Source of the DNA: Modestobacter sp. VKM Ac-2977 | GTDB taxonomy: Bacteria; Actinomycetota; Actinomycetes; Mycobacteriales; Geodermatophilaceae | Direction: 5' to 3' | Assembly: GCF_026968045.1 (NCBI RefSeq) | Contig: NZ_JAPVBQ010000002.1 | Coordinates: forward strand, 298,933 to 362,932 | Length of the DNA stretch: 64,000 nucleotides | In this document: piece after piece, positions 27,419 to 37,946 of the stretch | How the letters are laid out: every line of letters begins with the position of its first letter | How positions within the stretch are numbered: the first letter of the stretch is position 1 | Position numbers and translations under genes: made by a program | The notes under the pieces: model-generated | What the model was told of the DNA's origin: nothing | Database searches by the model: none | What the model saw: the letters and a program-made list of their open reading frames with translations, nothing else

Positions 27419-27862
27419 GTGCCCGACGTCCCTGTGCTCGACATCCCCGTGGGGGCGACCGCGACGCTGGAGGTCGTCGTCACCCCCGAGCTCACCGTGC
27501 ACTTCGACGAACTGGGCCCCGTACACCCGGTCTACGCGACGTACAGCATGGCCAAGCACTTCGAGGAGGCCGGCCGCAAGCTGCTGCTCCAGCACCTCGC
27601 ACCCGGCTCGGCGGGGATCGGCCGGTCGGTGGCGGTCGAGCACCTGGGGCCCAGCTGGGTCGGGGACACCGTCACGGTGGTGGCCCGCTGCACGGAGGTC
27701 TCGGGCAACCGGCTGACCTGCGCGTGCACGGCCACCGACGCCCAGGGCCGGGAGCTGGGCCGCGGGACGACGGTGCAGGTGGTGCTGCCCGAGGAGCTGC
27801 TGGAGCAACGGATCGGCCCGGCCGCGCGGTCGGCCCGGGACACAGCAGCCCAGCCCCGCTGA
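27419..27862 (+). CDS. Thioesterase-like hotdog protein (FlK-like)
   Basis: A 147-residue hotdog-fold protein. It contains GATATLEVVVTPELTVHFDE, TYSMAKHFEEAGRKLLLQHL and GSAGIGRSVAVEHLGPSWVG followed by DTVTVVARCTEV, which resembles fluoroacetyl-CoA thioesterase FlK and related acyl-CoA hydrolases. GAGGAGGG precedes the GTG at 27419, while a GTG at 27341 overlaps the E2 stop and would give 173 residues. As the fourth gene after the 2-oxo-acid dehydrogenase it may hydrolyse the acyl-CoA product or clear a toxic by-product. Confidence 0.72.
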   Translation: MPDVPVLDIPVGATATLEVVVTPELTVHFDELGPVHPVYATYSMAKHFEEAGRKLLLQHLAPGSAGIGRSVAVEHLGPSWVGDTVTVVARCTEVSGNRLTCACTATDAQGRELGRGTTVQVVLPEELLEQRIGPAARSARDTAAQPR

Positions 27863-27893
27863 GCTGCCCCCGGGCCGCGCCCCGGCTCAGCGG
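27856..27893. terminator. Stop-codon hairpin, thioesterase / hydroxy-acid dehydrogenase
   Basis: A perfect 9-bp stem CCGCTGAGC (27856-27864) and 27885-27893 encloses both convergent stop codons, with a 20-base GC-rich loop. It is a likely bidirectional terminator without a T-run. Confidence 0.55.
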
Positions 27894-29086
27894 CGGCGCA
27901 GCACCGAGCGGTCGAGCTGCGCCACGTCGGTGACCCCGAGCAGCTGCAGCGCCCGGCGCAGCTCGGCGGCGAGCAGGTCGACCGCCCGCTCGACCCCGGC
28001 CTGACCGCCGACGGCGAGTCCGTAGAGCTGCGGTCGGCCCAGCAGCACGGCACGAGCGCCCAGCGCCAGCGCCTTGGCGACGTCGGTTCCCCGCCGGAAG
28101 CCGGAGTCGACCAGCACCTCGAGGTCGGCGCCGACGGCGTCCACGACCTCGCTCAGCGCGGTCAGCGTCGCCCCGACGTGGTCCAGCTGCCGGCCACCGT
28201 GGTTGGACACCACGACGGCGTCCACCCCGGCCGCCGCGGCGCGCCGGGCGTCGGCCGCGGTCAGCACGCCCTTCACCACGAACGGCCCGCCCCACGCCTC
28301 GACCATCCACGCGATGTCGTCCCAGGTGACGGTCGGGTCGAACTGCCGGCCGACGAACTCCATCACCGCCTGCGGCCCGCCGGCCACGTGCCGCACGTTG
28401 GCGAAGGTGACCGCCTCCGAACGCAGCAGCCCCCACCACCAGTGCGGCCGCCGGGCGCCGTCGGCCAGCGTGCGCAGGCCGAGCTCCGGTGGGATGGTCA
28501 GCCCGTTGCGCAGGTCGCGCTCCCGCGCACCGGGCACCGGGGTGTCCACGGTCAGCACCAGCGCGCGGTACCCGGCCTCCCGGGCCCGGCTGATCAGCTC
28601 CTTGCACAGCCCACGGTCCCGCCAGACGTAGAGCTGGAACCACTGCGGCGGGCTGCCCGCAGCGGCGATGTCCTCGAGCGACGTCGTGCCCAGGGTGGCC
28701 GCGGTGTACGGGATGCCACGGGCCGCGGCCGCCCGGGCCACCGCCAGCTCGCCGTCCGGGTGGACCATCCGGGTGAACCCGGTCGGGCCCAGCACCAGCG
28801 GCAGGGCCGAGCGGGCACCGAGCACCTCGGTGCCGAGCTCCACCTCCCCGACGTCGCAGAGCACCGAGGGCATGAGCTCCCACTCGTCGAAGGCGGTGCG
28901 GTTGCGGCGCATCGTGACCTCGTCCTCGGCGGCGCCGTCGACGTAGTCGAAGACCGCGCGCGGCAGCCGCCGGCGGGCCGTCGTCCGCAGGTCCGCGACC
29001 GTGTGGCAGCGGGCCAGCCGGCGCCGGTCGCCGTCCAGCTCCGGCCGCTGCACCCGCAGCAGCGCGACCATCTCCGCCGGCGTCAC
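27887..29086 (-). CDS. lldD: FMN-dependent alpha-hydroxy-acid dehydrogenase (L-lactate type)
   Basis: A 399-residue FMN TIM-barrel enzyme oxidising L-2-hydroxy acids to 2-oxo acids. Seen are RRLPRAVFDYVDGAAEDEVT, LPLVLGPTGFTRMVHPDGEL, QLYVWRDRGLCKELI, LTVDTPVPGARERDLRNG and the active-site His in VVSNHGGRQLD, with a late LVDSGFRRGTDVAKALALGA. The layout is that of LldD and of mycofactocin-associated dehydrogenases; no mycofactocin gene is present. The GTG start at 29086 overlaps the livF stop (GTGA). This coupling to a branched-chain-type importer suggests the imported substrate or a product of it may be a hydroxy acid. Confidence 0.82.
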   Translation of the reverse strand: MTPAEMVALLRVQRPELDGDRRRLARCHTVADLRTTARRRLPRAVFDYVDGAAEDEVTMRRNRTAFDEWELMPSVLCDVGEVELGTEVLGARSALPLVLGPTGFTRMVHPDGELAVARAAAARGIPYTAATLGTTSLEDIAAAGSPPQWFQLYVWRDRGLCKELISRAREAGYRALVLTVDTPVPGARERDLRNGLTIPPELGLRTLADGARRPHWWWGLLRSEAVTFANVRHVAGGPQAVMEFVGRQFDPTVTWDDIAWMVEAWGGPFVVKGVLTAADARRAAAAGVDAVVVSNHGGRQLDHVGATLTALSEVVDAVGADLEVLVDSGFRRGTDVAKALALGARAVLLGRPQLYGLAVGGQAGVERAVDLLAAELRRALQLLGVTDVAQLDRSVLRRR

Positions 29087-29919
29087 GTCCGCTCGGTCGC
29101 CCGGGTCGCACCGCTCCCCGAACCGGGGGCCACCGGGGTCCCGCCGGGAGCCTCGGCAGCAGCGGCGCCATCGGCGTCGACGTCGGCATCGGCGTCGGCT
29201 GCGAAGCCACCGCCCAGGAAGCCGCCGGAGACCCGCGGGTCGGTCGACAGCGCCGCGGGGTCGCCCTCCAGCACCACCCGCCCGCGGTCCATCACCGAGA
29301 CCCGGTCGGCGACGGCGAAGGCGGCCCGGGCGTTCTGCTCCACGACCACCAGGGTCAGCCCGTCGTCGCGGAGCTTGCCGAGGGCGGAGAAGATCTCCCC
29401 CACCAGCCGCGGCGCCAGCCCGACGCTGGGCTCGTCCAGCACCAGGACCCGGGGCTGGGCCATCAGCCCCCGCGCGATCGCCAGCATCTGCTGCTCACCG
29501 CCGGACAGCGTCCCGGCCGCCTGCTCCAGCCGCGGCTCCAGCCGCGGGAACAGCGCCATCGCCCGGTCGCGGGCCTCCTTGCGGGCGGCCGCCGGCCCCC
29601 GCCGCCGGGTGTAGCCACCCAGCACCAGGTTGTCGGCGACGCTCAGCGACGGGAACACCAGCCGGTTCTCCGGCACGTGCGCCAGCCCGGTGCGGGCCAG
29701 CTTCTCCGGCCCGTACCCGGTGACGTCGGTGCCGGCCAGGTGCACCGTGCCGTCGGTGACCGGCAGCAGCCCGGACAGCGCCCGCAGCAGGGTCGTCTTG
29801 CCCGCACCGTTCGCGCCGATCACCGCGACCAGCTCGCCGTCCCCCGCGCTCAGGTCGATGCCGTGCAGCACCGCCAGCCGGCCGTAGCCGGCGTGCAGCC
29901 GTCCGACCTCCAGGCTCAT
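29083..29919 (-). CDS. livF: Branched-chain amino acid-type ABC transporter ATPase
   Basis: A 278-residue ATPase with Walker A GANGAGKTTLLRAL, the LivF-type HVPENRLVFPSLSV, signature LSGGEQQMLAIARGL and Walker B RVLVLDEPSVGLAP, all in the first 235 residues. The last 40 residues are an unusual Asp/Ala-rich tail (ADADADVDADGAAAAEAP) not seen in standard LivF. It forms a heterodimer with the ATPase half of the fused LivMG protein. Its stop overlaps the lldD start. It reads leftward from livK-livH-livMG. Confidence 0.88.
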   Translation of the reverse strand: MSLEVGRLHAGYGRLAVLHGIDLSAGDGELVAVIGANGAGKTTLLRALSGLLPVTDGTVHLAGTDVTGYGPEKLARTGLAHVPENRLVFPSLSVADNLVLGGYTRRRGPAAARKEARDRAMALFPRLEPRLEQAAGTLSGGEQQMLAIARGLMAQPRVLVLDEPSVGLAPRLVGEIFSALGKLRDDGLTLVVVEQNARAAFAVADRVSVMDRGRVVLEGDPAALSTDPRVSGGFLGGGFAADADADVDADGAAAAEAPGGTPVAPGSGSGATRATERT

Positions 29920-29971
29920 GGCCGTCCCTCCTCGGGGACCGGGTGGGCCGGTCCGTCCGTGTCCGGCCGGG

Positions 29972-31882
29972 TCACGGGGCGCCCGCCTCGGCGACCGCGG
30001 CCGCGGCACCGTCCTCCGGCTCGACGCCCAGGTAGGCCGCGATCACCGCCGGGTCGTGCCGCACCTCGTCGGGCGTGCCCAGCGCGATGCGGACGCCGTC
30101 CTCCAGCACGGCGACCCGGTCGGCGAGGGCGAGCACCGCCTCCACGTCGTGCTCGACCAGCACGATCGCCATGCCGCCGGCGCGGAGCCGACGCAGCAAC
30201 CGGGCCAGCTCGCGCCGCTCGGTGCCGGACAGGCCGGCCATCGGCTCGTCGAGGAGCAGCAGGTCGGGGTCCAGGGCCAGCGCCCGGGCGATCTCGACCA
30301 GCCGCTGCCGGCCGAAGGGCAGGTCGGCGGCGAGCCGGTCGGCGTCCTCCCCCAGGCCGAGCAGCTCCAGCAGCTCGCGCGCCGACTCCTCGACGGCGCG
30401 CTCCTCCCGCCGGGCCGGCAGCACCAGCGCGGCCCCGAGCATCCCGGAGCGGCTGCGCAGGTGGCGGCCGACCATCACGTTGCCCAGCACGGTGGCCGAG
30501 GTGAAGATCTGCAGGTTCTGGAACGTGCGGGTCGCCCCGGCGCGGGCGAACACGTGCGGCTTGCGCCCCTCGACCCGGGTGCCGGCCATGGTGACCTCGC
30601 CCGCGGTCGGGGTGACCGCACCGCTGATCATGTTGAAGGCGGTGGTCTTGCCGGCACCGTTGGGCCCGATCAGCGCCACGATCTCCCCCGCCGAGACGGT
30701 GAGGTCGAAGTCGTCGACGGCGGTGACGCCACCGAAGCGCTTGGTCAGCCCGCGCACCTCCAGCAACGGCGTGCCCGGGGCCGGCCGGCCCTCCCGCGCC
30801 AGCAGCGGCACGTCGTCGGCCACCGGCTCCAGGTGGATCTCCTCCTCGTCGCCGTCCGGCTCGGGCGCGCTGCCGGCCATCCGTCGCCGCGCCCCGGTCC
30901 ACAGCTGGTGCAGGCCACCGGGCAGGAAGATCATGATCGTGGTGAGCAGGATGCCGAAACCGATCAGCTGCACCTCGCCGACGGCGCCGGGCAGCAGCTC
31001 CGGGATCAGCCGGCGCAGCCCGTCGTCCAGCCCCTCCACGGCGAAGGCCCCGACGACCGCGCCGTAGACGCTGCCCACGCCGCCGAGGACCGCCATCAGC
31101 AGGAACTTCACCGACAGCGGGAAGTTGGCCGCGTTCGGGTTGATCACCCCGAGCCAGTGGGCGAACGCCGTCCCGGCGACGCTGGCGTAGGCGGCCGAGA
31201 GCACGAAGACCTGCACCCGCAGCCGGAAGGTGTCCACGCCGAGGGACTCCGCGGCCACCTCCGAGTCGTTGACCGCGCCCAGCGCACGGCCGATGCGGCT
31301 CTCCACGATGTTGCGGGCCAGCCACAGGCCCAGCAGTACGACCGGGACCAGCAGCAGGTAGTACTCGGTCGGCGAGTTGTAGGTGCGGCCGTTCATCTCC
31401 GGCTTGGTGATGCCGTAGATGCCCGACGTGGCGCCCAGGAAGTCGGACTCGGTGGCCAGCACGGTGACGATGACGCCGAAACCGAGGGTGGCCAGGGCGA
31501 GGTAGTGGCCGCGCAGCCGCAGCAGCGGGAGCCCGACCAGCAGCGCCGCCAGCATCGTCACCCCGACCGCGAGGACCGACGCCGGCAGCCCGCTCCACTC
31601 GTACCGGGTGACCAGCACCGCCTGGGTGTAGGCCCCGATCGCGAAGAAGCCGGCCTGCCCCAGGCTGACCTGGCCGGCCAGCCCCATCAGCAGCGAGAGC
31701 CCGAGCGCGGCGAGGGCGTAGATGAGCGCGTACACCCCGACGTTGATGACGCTGGAGGAGGCGACCAGGGGCAGCGCCAGCATCAGCAGCGCCACGACGG
31801 CGATGCCGATGACGTCGCCGCGGCGGCTGCGGCGGCTGCGGGCCCCGATGCGGGGCAGTCGACGGACCGGTCGACCGACCAT
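29972..31882 (-). CDS. Fused LivM permease and LivG ATPase
   Basis: A 636-residue single polypeptide. Residues about 20-330 are a LivM permease with eight to ten membrane helices (NVGVYALIYALAALGLSLLM, GLAGQVSLGQAGFFAIGAYT, FLLMAVLGGVGSVYGAVVGA). An acidic linker (about 335-370, PEPDGDEEEIHLEP) follows. Residues about 375-620 are a LivG ATPase with Walker A GPNGAGKTTAFNMISG, FQNLQIFTSATVLGNV, Walker B LLLLDEPMAGLS and H-loop LVEHDVEAV. The ATPase signature reads LPFGRQRLVEIARAL. The fusion is continuous, with no frameshift sign, and fixes the subunit ratio of one permease to its ATPase. Confidence 0.92.
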   Translation of the reverse strand: MVGRPVRRLPRIGARSRRSRRGDVIGIAVVALLMLALPLVASSSVINVGVYALIYALAALGLSLLMGLAGQVSLGQAGFFAIGAYTQAVLVTRYEWSGLPASVLAVGVTMLAALLVGLPLLRLRGHYLALATLGFGVIVTVLATESDFLGATSGIYGITKPEMNGRTYNSPTEYYLLLVPVVLLGLWLARNIVESRIGRALGAVNDSEVAAESLGVDTFRLRVQVFVLSAAYASVAGTAFAHWLGVINPNAANFPLSVKFLLMAVLGGVGSVYGAVVGAFAVEGLDDGLRRLIPELLPGAVGEVQLIGFGILLTTIMIFLPGGLHQLWTGARRRMAGSAPEPDGDEEEIHLEPVADDVPLLAREGRPAPGTPLLEVRGLTKRFGGVTAVDDFDLTVSAGEIVALIGPNGAGKTTAFNMISGAVTPTAGEVTMAGTRVEGRKPHVFARAGATRTFQNLQIFTSATVLGNVMVGRHLRSRSGMLGAALVLPARREERAVEESARELLELLGLGEDADRLAADLPFGRQRLVEIARALALDPDLLLLDEPMAGLSGTERRELARLLRRLRAGGMAIVLVEHDVEAVLALADRVAVLEDGVRIALGTPDEVRHDPAVIAAYLGVEPEDGAAAAVAEAGAP

Positions 31883-31885
31883 GGG

Positions 31886-32755
31886 TCAGACCCTCGCTTC
31901 CGCAGAACGCCCGAAGATCCCGGCGGGCCGGGCGACGAGCACGATGATCAGGAGCAGGAACGCCACCGCGTCCCGCAGGCCGGTGCTGATGTAACCGGCG
32001 GTGAGCGTCTCCAGCACGCCCAGCAGGAGCCCACCGAGCACGGCACCGCGCACCGAGATCAGCCCGCCCAGGGTGGCCGCGACGAAGCCCTTGAGCCCGA
32101 GGGTGAGCCCGGACTCCCAGCTGGTGAAGAAGATCGGGCTGGCCAGCACCCCGGCGATCGCGCCCACGGTCCCGGCGATCAGGAAGCTGATCAGCGAGGC
32201 CTTGGTCAGCGAGATGCCGACCAGACGGGCGGCCACCGGCTGCTCCGCGCAGGCGCGCAGCGACTTGCCGGCCAGGGTGCGCTCGTAGAACCAGTAGACG
32301 GCCAGCGAGACGATCCCGGCGATCAGCAGGATCCACAGCTCCTGGTACCGGATGCTCACCCCGGCGACGGAGAAGCCGCCCGGGGTCAGCGGGGTCAGCC
32401 CCTCCGCGTTCGGGCCGTAGACCAGCAGCATCAGGGCCTTGAGCCCGGTGGAGACACCCAGCGTGAGGATCAACGACACCAGGGTCGTCATCCGCTTGAC
32501 CGGGAAGATGACCAGCCGCTCCATGATCACGGCGACCAGGGCGACCGACACCACGGCGAGGACCACCGCGGCGAGCAGCGGGAGCCCGCTGCTCACCGCG
32601 GAGATGGCCACCAGACCGGCCAGGGCGGCGAACTCGCCCTGGGCCAGGTTGATGACCCCGCTGACGGTGAAGATCGCCACGAAGCCGATGGCGACGAGTG
32701 CGTAGACCGCACCCTGGCTGAGCCCGGCGAACAGCAGCTGCAGCAGGTCGGTCAC
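31886..32755 (-). CDS. livH: Branched-chain amino acid-type ABC transporter permease
   Basis: A 289-residue LivH permease with eight hydrophobic segments. MTDLLQLLFAGLSQGAVYAL and VAIGFVAIFTVSGVINLAQG at the N terminus and the conserved LGLKGFVAATLGGLISVRGAV loop identify the family. It pairs with the LivM half of the fused product to form the channel. It ends three bases before the fused gene starts, in the same operon. A hairpin separates it from livK upstream. Confidence 0.92.
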   Translation of the reverse strand: MTDLLQLLFAGLSQGAVYALVAIGFVAIFTVSGVINLAQGEFAALAGLVAISAVSSGLPLLAAVVLAVVSVALVAVIMERLVIFPVKRMTTLVSLILTLGVSTGLKALMLLVYGPNAEGLTPLTPGGFSVAGVSIRYQELWILLIAGIVSLAVYWFYERTLAGKSLRACAEQPVAARLVGISLTKASLISFLIAGTVGAIAGVLASPIFFTSWESGLTLGLKGFVAATLGGLISVRGAVLGGLLLGVLETLTAGYISTGLRDAVAFLLLIIVLVARPAGIFGRSAEARV

Positions 32756-32806
32756 CGACCCACCACCTCACCGCTGTACGCCGGGCACCCGCCGACCGGC
32801 TGGACC

Positions 32807-32822
32807 GGGGGCAACAGCCCCC
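32807..32822 (-). terminator. Intra-operon hairpin between livK and livH
   Basis: GGGGGC (32807-32812) pairs with GCCCCC (32817-32822) around an AACA loop in the only sizeable gap of the liv operon. Such stem-loops commonly sit after binding-protein genes and raise their mRNA relative to the transporter genes. Its role here is inferred. Confidence 0.5.
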
Positions 32823-32855
32823 TGCAGGACCTGGCGACGACGTCCACGGCGGGCG

Positions 32856-34058
32856 TCAGTCGCCCTGGTCCGGGACGAGCTGCCACTGACCGTTCTCCAC
32901 GGTGACCAGCGCGAGGGCCTCCTTCGACAGCCCCGCGTGGTCCTCCGGGGTCATCGTGAAGACCCCGCTGATGCCGGTGAAGTCGGTGATGCTCTCCAGG
33001 TGGTCGCGGATGGCCTGGGGGTCGGTGCCCTCCTCGCTCAAGGCGTCGACGGCGAGCTGCCAGGCGTCGTAGGCGTGCCCGGAGAAGGTGGAGGGCCCGG
33101 CCCCGTACTCGGCGGTGTAGTCGTCGATGAAGGAGGTGATGATCTCCTTCTGCGGGTCGTCCTCGGGCAGCTGCTCGGCGACGACGAGGCGGCCCAGCGG
33201 CGCGACCATGCCCTCGGCGGCGTCCCCGGCGGTGTCCAGGAAGACCTGGTTGCCGATGCCGTGGCTCTGCATCACCGGCGTCTCGATGCCCAGCTGGTCG
33301 TAGGCCCGCTGCGCCAGACCGGCGGCCGGCGGGATCCCCCAGATCACGTTGACGTCGGCACCGGCGTCGCGCAGGTTCACCATCTGCGCGGTGAAGTCGG
33401 TGGCGTCCGGGGCGAACTTCTCCGTCGCGACGACGGAGATGCCCTTCTCCGCGCCGATCTCGTCGAACATCTCGGCGACGCCCTCACCGAAGCCGGAGGC
33501 GTCGCGGGCCAGGCCGATGGTGCTCCAGCCCTGCTCGGCCATGTAGTCGATCATGCGCTCGATCACGACCCGGTCGTTCTGGGCGGTCTTGAAGACCCAC
33601 TCCGAGTCCTCGACGATCGCCTGGTTCGCGGCCAGGGAGATCATCGGCGTCTCGGTGGACTCCGCGATCGGCCGCATCGCCAGGCTGGGGCCGGTGCGGC
33701 TGGCGCCCAGGACGATGTCGACCTCGTCCTCGTTCACCAGCTTGTTCATCGCCTTGGCGGCGCCGTCCTCGGTGGACTGGTTGTCCTCGATGATCAGCTC
33801 GACCTCGCGGCCGTCGATGCCGCCCTCCTCCTCCAGCTGCCCGGCGAGCAGCTCGAGGGCCTGGCGCTCGGGCACCCCGAGCGACGCCCCGGCGCCGGTG
33901 ATGTCGAGGACCGCACCGATCTTGATCGGGCCCGTCTCGTCGGCGCTGCCCCCGCCGCCACCACCACCGCCGTCGTCGGACTCGGCGCAGGCCGCCAGGC
34001 TGAGGGTCATCGCCGCCAGCAGTGCGGCGGTGCGCGTCGTCGCGGTCCTTCGTCCCAT
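32856..34058 (-). CDS. livK: ABC transporter substrate-binding lipoprotein (LivK type)
   Basis: A 400-residue exported lipoprotein. The signal segment TAALLAAMTLSLAAC ends in a lipobox with Cys near residue 24, followed by an Asp/Gly linker. The mature part is a type I periplasmic-binding fold: PIKIGAVLDITGAGASLGVP, VDIVLGASRTGPSLAMRPIA, TPMISLAANQAIV and VFKTAQNDRVVIERMIDYMA. It captures the ligand for the LivH/LivMG/LivF channel. AAAGGAGACCTC precedes the ATG at 34058. The coupled lldD gene hints that the ligand might not be a plain amino acid. Confidence 0.92.
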   Translation of the reverse strand: MGRRTATTRTAALLAAMTLSLAACAESDDGGGGGGGGSADETGPIKIGAVLDITGAGASLGVPERQALELLAGQLEEEGGIDGREVELIIEDNQSTEDGAAKAMNKLVNEDEVDIVLGASRTGPSLAMRPIAESTETPMISLAANQAIVEDSEWVFKTAQNDRVVIERMIDYMAEQGWSTIGLARDASGFGEGVAEMFDEIGAEKGISVVATEKFAPDATDFTAQMVNLRDAGADVNVIWGIPPAAGLAQRAYDQLGIETPVMQSHGIGNQVFLDTAGDAAEGMVAPLGRLVVAEQLPEDDPQKEIITSFIDDYTAEYGAGPSTFSGHAYDAWQLAVDALSEEGTDPQAIRDHLESITDFTGISGVFTMTPEDHAGLSKEALALVTVENGQWQLVPDQGD

Positions 34059-34077
34059 GAGGTCTCCTTTGACCGCA

Positions 34078-34092
34078 GCTCGATGATCGAGC
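34078..34092. promoter_or_regulatory. 15-bp palindrome upstream of livK
   Basis: GCTCGAT-G-ATCGAGC is a perfect palindrome with a central G, ending about 20 bp before the livK start codon. It is well placed for a repressor in the 5' region of the liv operon. The regulator is unknown. Confidence 0.45.
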
Positions 34093-34191
34093 GCTTCGTT
34101 CGAAGTCCGCCACAGGCTAGCCACCATGTGGTCCCGATCACAAGGACCGCGGCGCCCAGCACCCGGCGACTCCGATGGAGCCCGAGGACCC

Positions 34192-34231
34192 GAGAGGACC
34201 AAGGACCTCAGGAGAGGACCAAGGACACCGG
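34192..34231. promoter_or_regulatory. Two tandem 20-bp repeats upstream of the PNPOx-devS operon
   Basis: Two directly abutting 20-bp units (34192-34211 and 34212-34231) both begin GAGAGGACCAAGGAC and agree at 17 of 20 positions. They end 80 bp upstream of the PNPOx-like gene. GGACC-type half sites spaced this way resemble DosR boxes (GGGAC half sites in mycobacteria), so autoregulation by the DosR-like protein is possible. This is inference from position and partial similarity. Confidence 0.45.
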
Positions 34232-34259
34232 CACCGATCGACCCGGCTCTGGACGATGA

Positions 34260-36573
<2,314 letters not shown>

Positions 36574-36579
<6 letters not shown>

Positions 36580-37251
36580 CCGGGACGTGGTGGGGCCCGA
36601 TCCCCGGAGCTCGGTCGCCAGGATCGCGGCCTGGGTCCGCCGCTCCAGCCCCAGCTTGGCAAGCAGGTGCGAGACGTAGTTCTTCACCGTCTTCTCGGCC
36701 AGGAACATCCGCTCGCCGATCTGCCGGTTCGTCAGCCCCTCCCCGATCAGCTCGAGCACCGTCCGCTCCTGGTCGCTGAGCTTGGCCAGCGGGCCGCTGG
36801 GCTCGGCCGCCCGGCGCATCCGCTGCATGACCGCGGCCGCCGCGGCCGGGTCCAGCAGCGACCCGCCACCGGCCACCGTGCGCACCGCGCTCACCAGGTC
36901 CTGCCCCAGGATCTGCTTGAGCAGGTAGCCCGAGGCCCCGGCCATGATCGCCTCGAACAGCGCCTCGTCGTCGCTGTAGCTGGTGAGCATGACCGCCTTG
37001 AGGTCGGGCAGCCGGGACCGCAGCTCCCGGCAGACCGAGACGCCGTCACCGTCGGGGAGCCGCACGTCCAGGACGGCGACGTCCGGGCGGAGCGCCGGCA
37101 CCCGGGCCAGTGCCTCGGCGGCGTTCTTCGCCTCGCCCACCACGGTGATGCCCGGGTCGGTCTCCAGCACGTCAGCGACACCGCGCCGGACGATCTCGTG
37201 GTCGTCGAGGAGGAACACCCGGATGGGGCCGGACGCAGCGTCCGTGGTCAC
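36574..37251 (-). CDS. devR: DosR/DevR-like NarL-family response regulator
   Basis: A 225-residue response regulator very close to mycobacterial DosR throughout. The receiver domain has [16 protein letters not shown], phospho-acceptor Asp62 in [13 protein letters not shown] and [20 protein letters not shown]. The C-terminal LuxR helix-turn-helix has [20 protein letters not shown] and [20 protein letters not shown]. The protein would switch on a dormancy/hypoxia regulon after phosphorylation by the adjacent DosS-like kinase. The GTG at 37251 gives a short N-terminal extension over mycobacterial DosR (217 residues). It is convergent with devS and divergent from the copper-storage gene. Confidence 0.92.
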
Positions 37252-37365
37252 GCGGTACCTCGTGCTCTCCGCCGGGTCGTGGCGACGCGGCTGGGTCGTC
37301 GTTGCCGGCGCGCTCCGACGCACGCCTCCGGAGCGAATCTAGGCGGCCGGGCCGGTGGCCGGTGC

Positions 37366-37380
37366 AGGGCCCACGGTCCT
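37366..37380. promoter_or_regulatory. DosR-box-like palindrome
   Basis: AGGGCCCACGGTCCT (reverse complement AGGACCGTGGGCCCT) resembles the mycobacterial DosR site GGGACYTTNGGCCCT at most positions. It lies in the 253-bp divergent gap, about 125 bp from the copper-storage start and 115 bp from the devR start. It may serve either or both genes. The assignment is inferred from similarity and context. Confidence 0.45.
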
Positions 37381-37504
37381 GCGGCGGCATCGGACGGTGC
37401 CGGATGACGACTTCATGACGCACGTGACCACGTCGTCGGTGGCGGGTAGGCGGCGGGGAGCGAGTGGCGGCAACCGGCCGCCCGGACGACCGGGAGGAAG
37501 CGAC

Positions 37505-37912
37505 ATGACCGCAGCAGCACAGATGCTGGAGACGTACCCGCAGGACCTCGGGGGCATCGACCGGGAGAAGCTCATCGCCTGCATCGAGGCGTGCCTGGAG
37601 TGTGCGCAGGCCTGCACCGCGTGCGCGGACGCCTGCCTGGCCGAGGACATGGTCGCCGACCTGCGGACGTGCATCCGGACGAACCTGGACTGCGCCGACG
37701 TCTGCGAGGCCACCGGGCGGGTGCTGTCCCGGCACACCGGGTACGACGCCAACCTCACCCGGGCTGTCCTCGAGGCATGCGCGGCCGCCTGCAAGGCGTG
37801 CGGGGACGAGTGCAGCGGCCACGCCGAGATGCACGAGCACTGCCGGGTCTGTGCGGAGTCCTGCCGCCGCTGTGAGCAGGCCTGCCGCGAGCTGATCAGC
37901 TCGCTGGGCTGA
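37505..37912 (+). CDS. Four-helix-bundle copper-storage protein (Csp/DUF326-like)
   Basis: A 135-residue helical protein with 18 cysteines in CxxxC and CxxC spacing: CIEACLECAQACTACADAC, then CIRTNLDCADVC, CEATG, CAAACKACGDEC, and CRVCAESCRRCEQAC. This is the pattern of cytosolic Csp3-type proteins, whose helices line a core that holds many Cu(I) ions. There is no signal peptide, so it is cytosolic. AGGAAG precedes the ATG at 37505. A DosR-like box lies upstream and the DosS/R pair is adjacent, suggesting copper buffering during hypoxic or stressed states. Confidence 0.88.
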   Translation: MTAAAQMLETYPQDLGGIDREKLIACIEACLECAQACTACADACLAEDMVADLRTCIRTNLDCADVCEATGRVLSRHTGYDANLTRAVLEACAAACKACGDECSGHAEMHEHCRVCAESCRRCEQACRELISSLG

Positions 37913-37946
37913 CCGTCCGGGCACGCCGCCGACCGGGGACGGTCAG
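37909..37946. terminator. Stop-codon hairpin after the copper-storage gene
   Basis: A perfect 10-bp stem CTGACCGTCC (37909-37918) with 37937-37946 includes both convergent stop codons and an 18-base loop. It is a likely bidirectional terminator. Confidence 0.6.

Noticed and set aside
29918-32905. 995-residue plus-strand open frame across the liv operon
   Set aside because: The translation is Gln/His/Arg/Gly repeat-like with no domain, and lies wholly antisense to the livF, livMG and livH genes.
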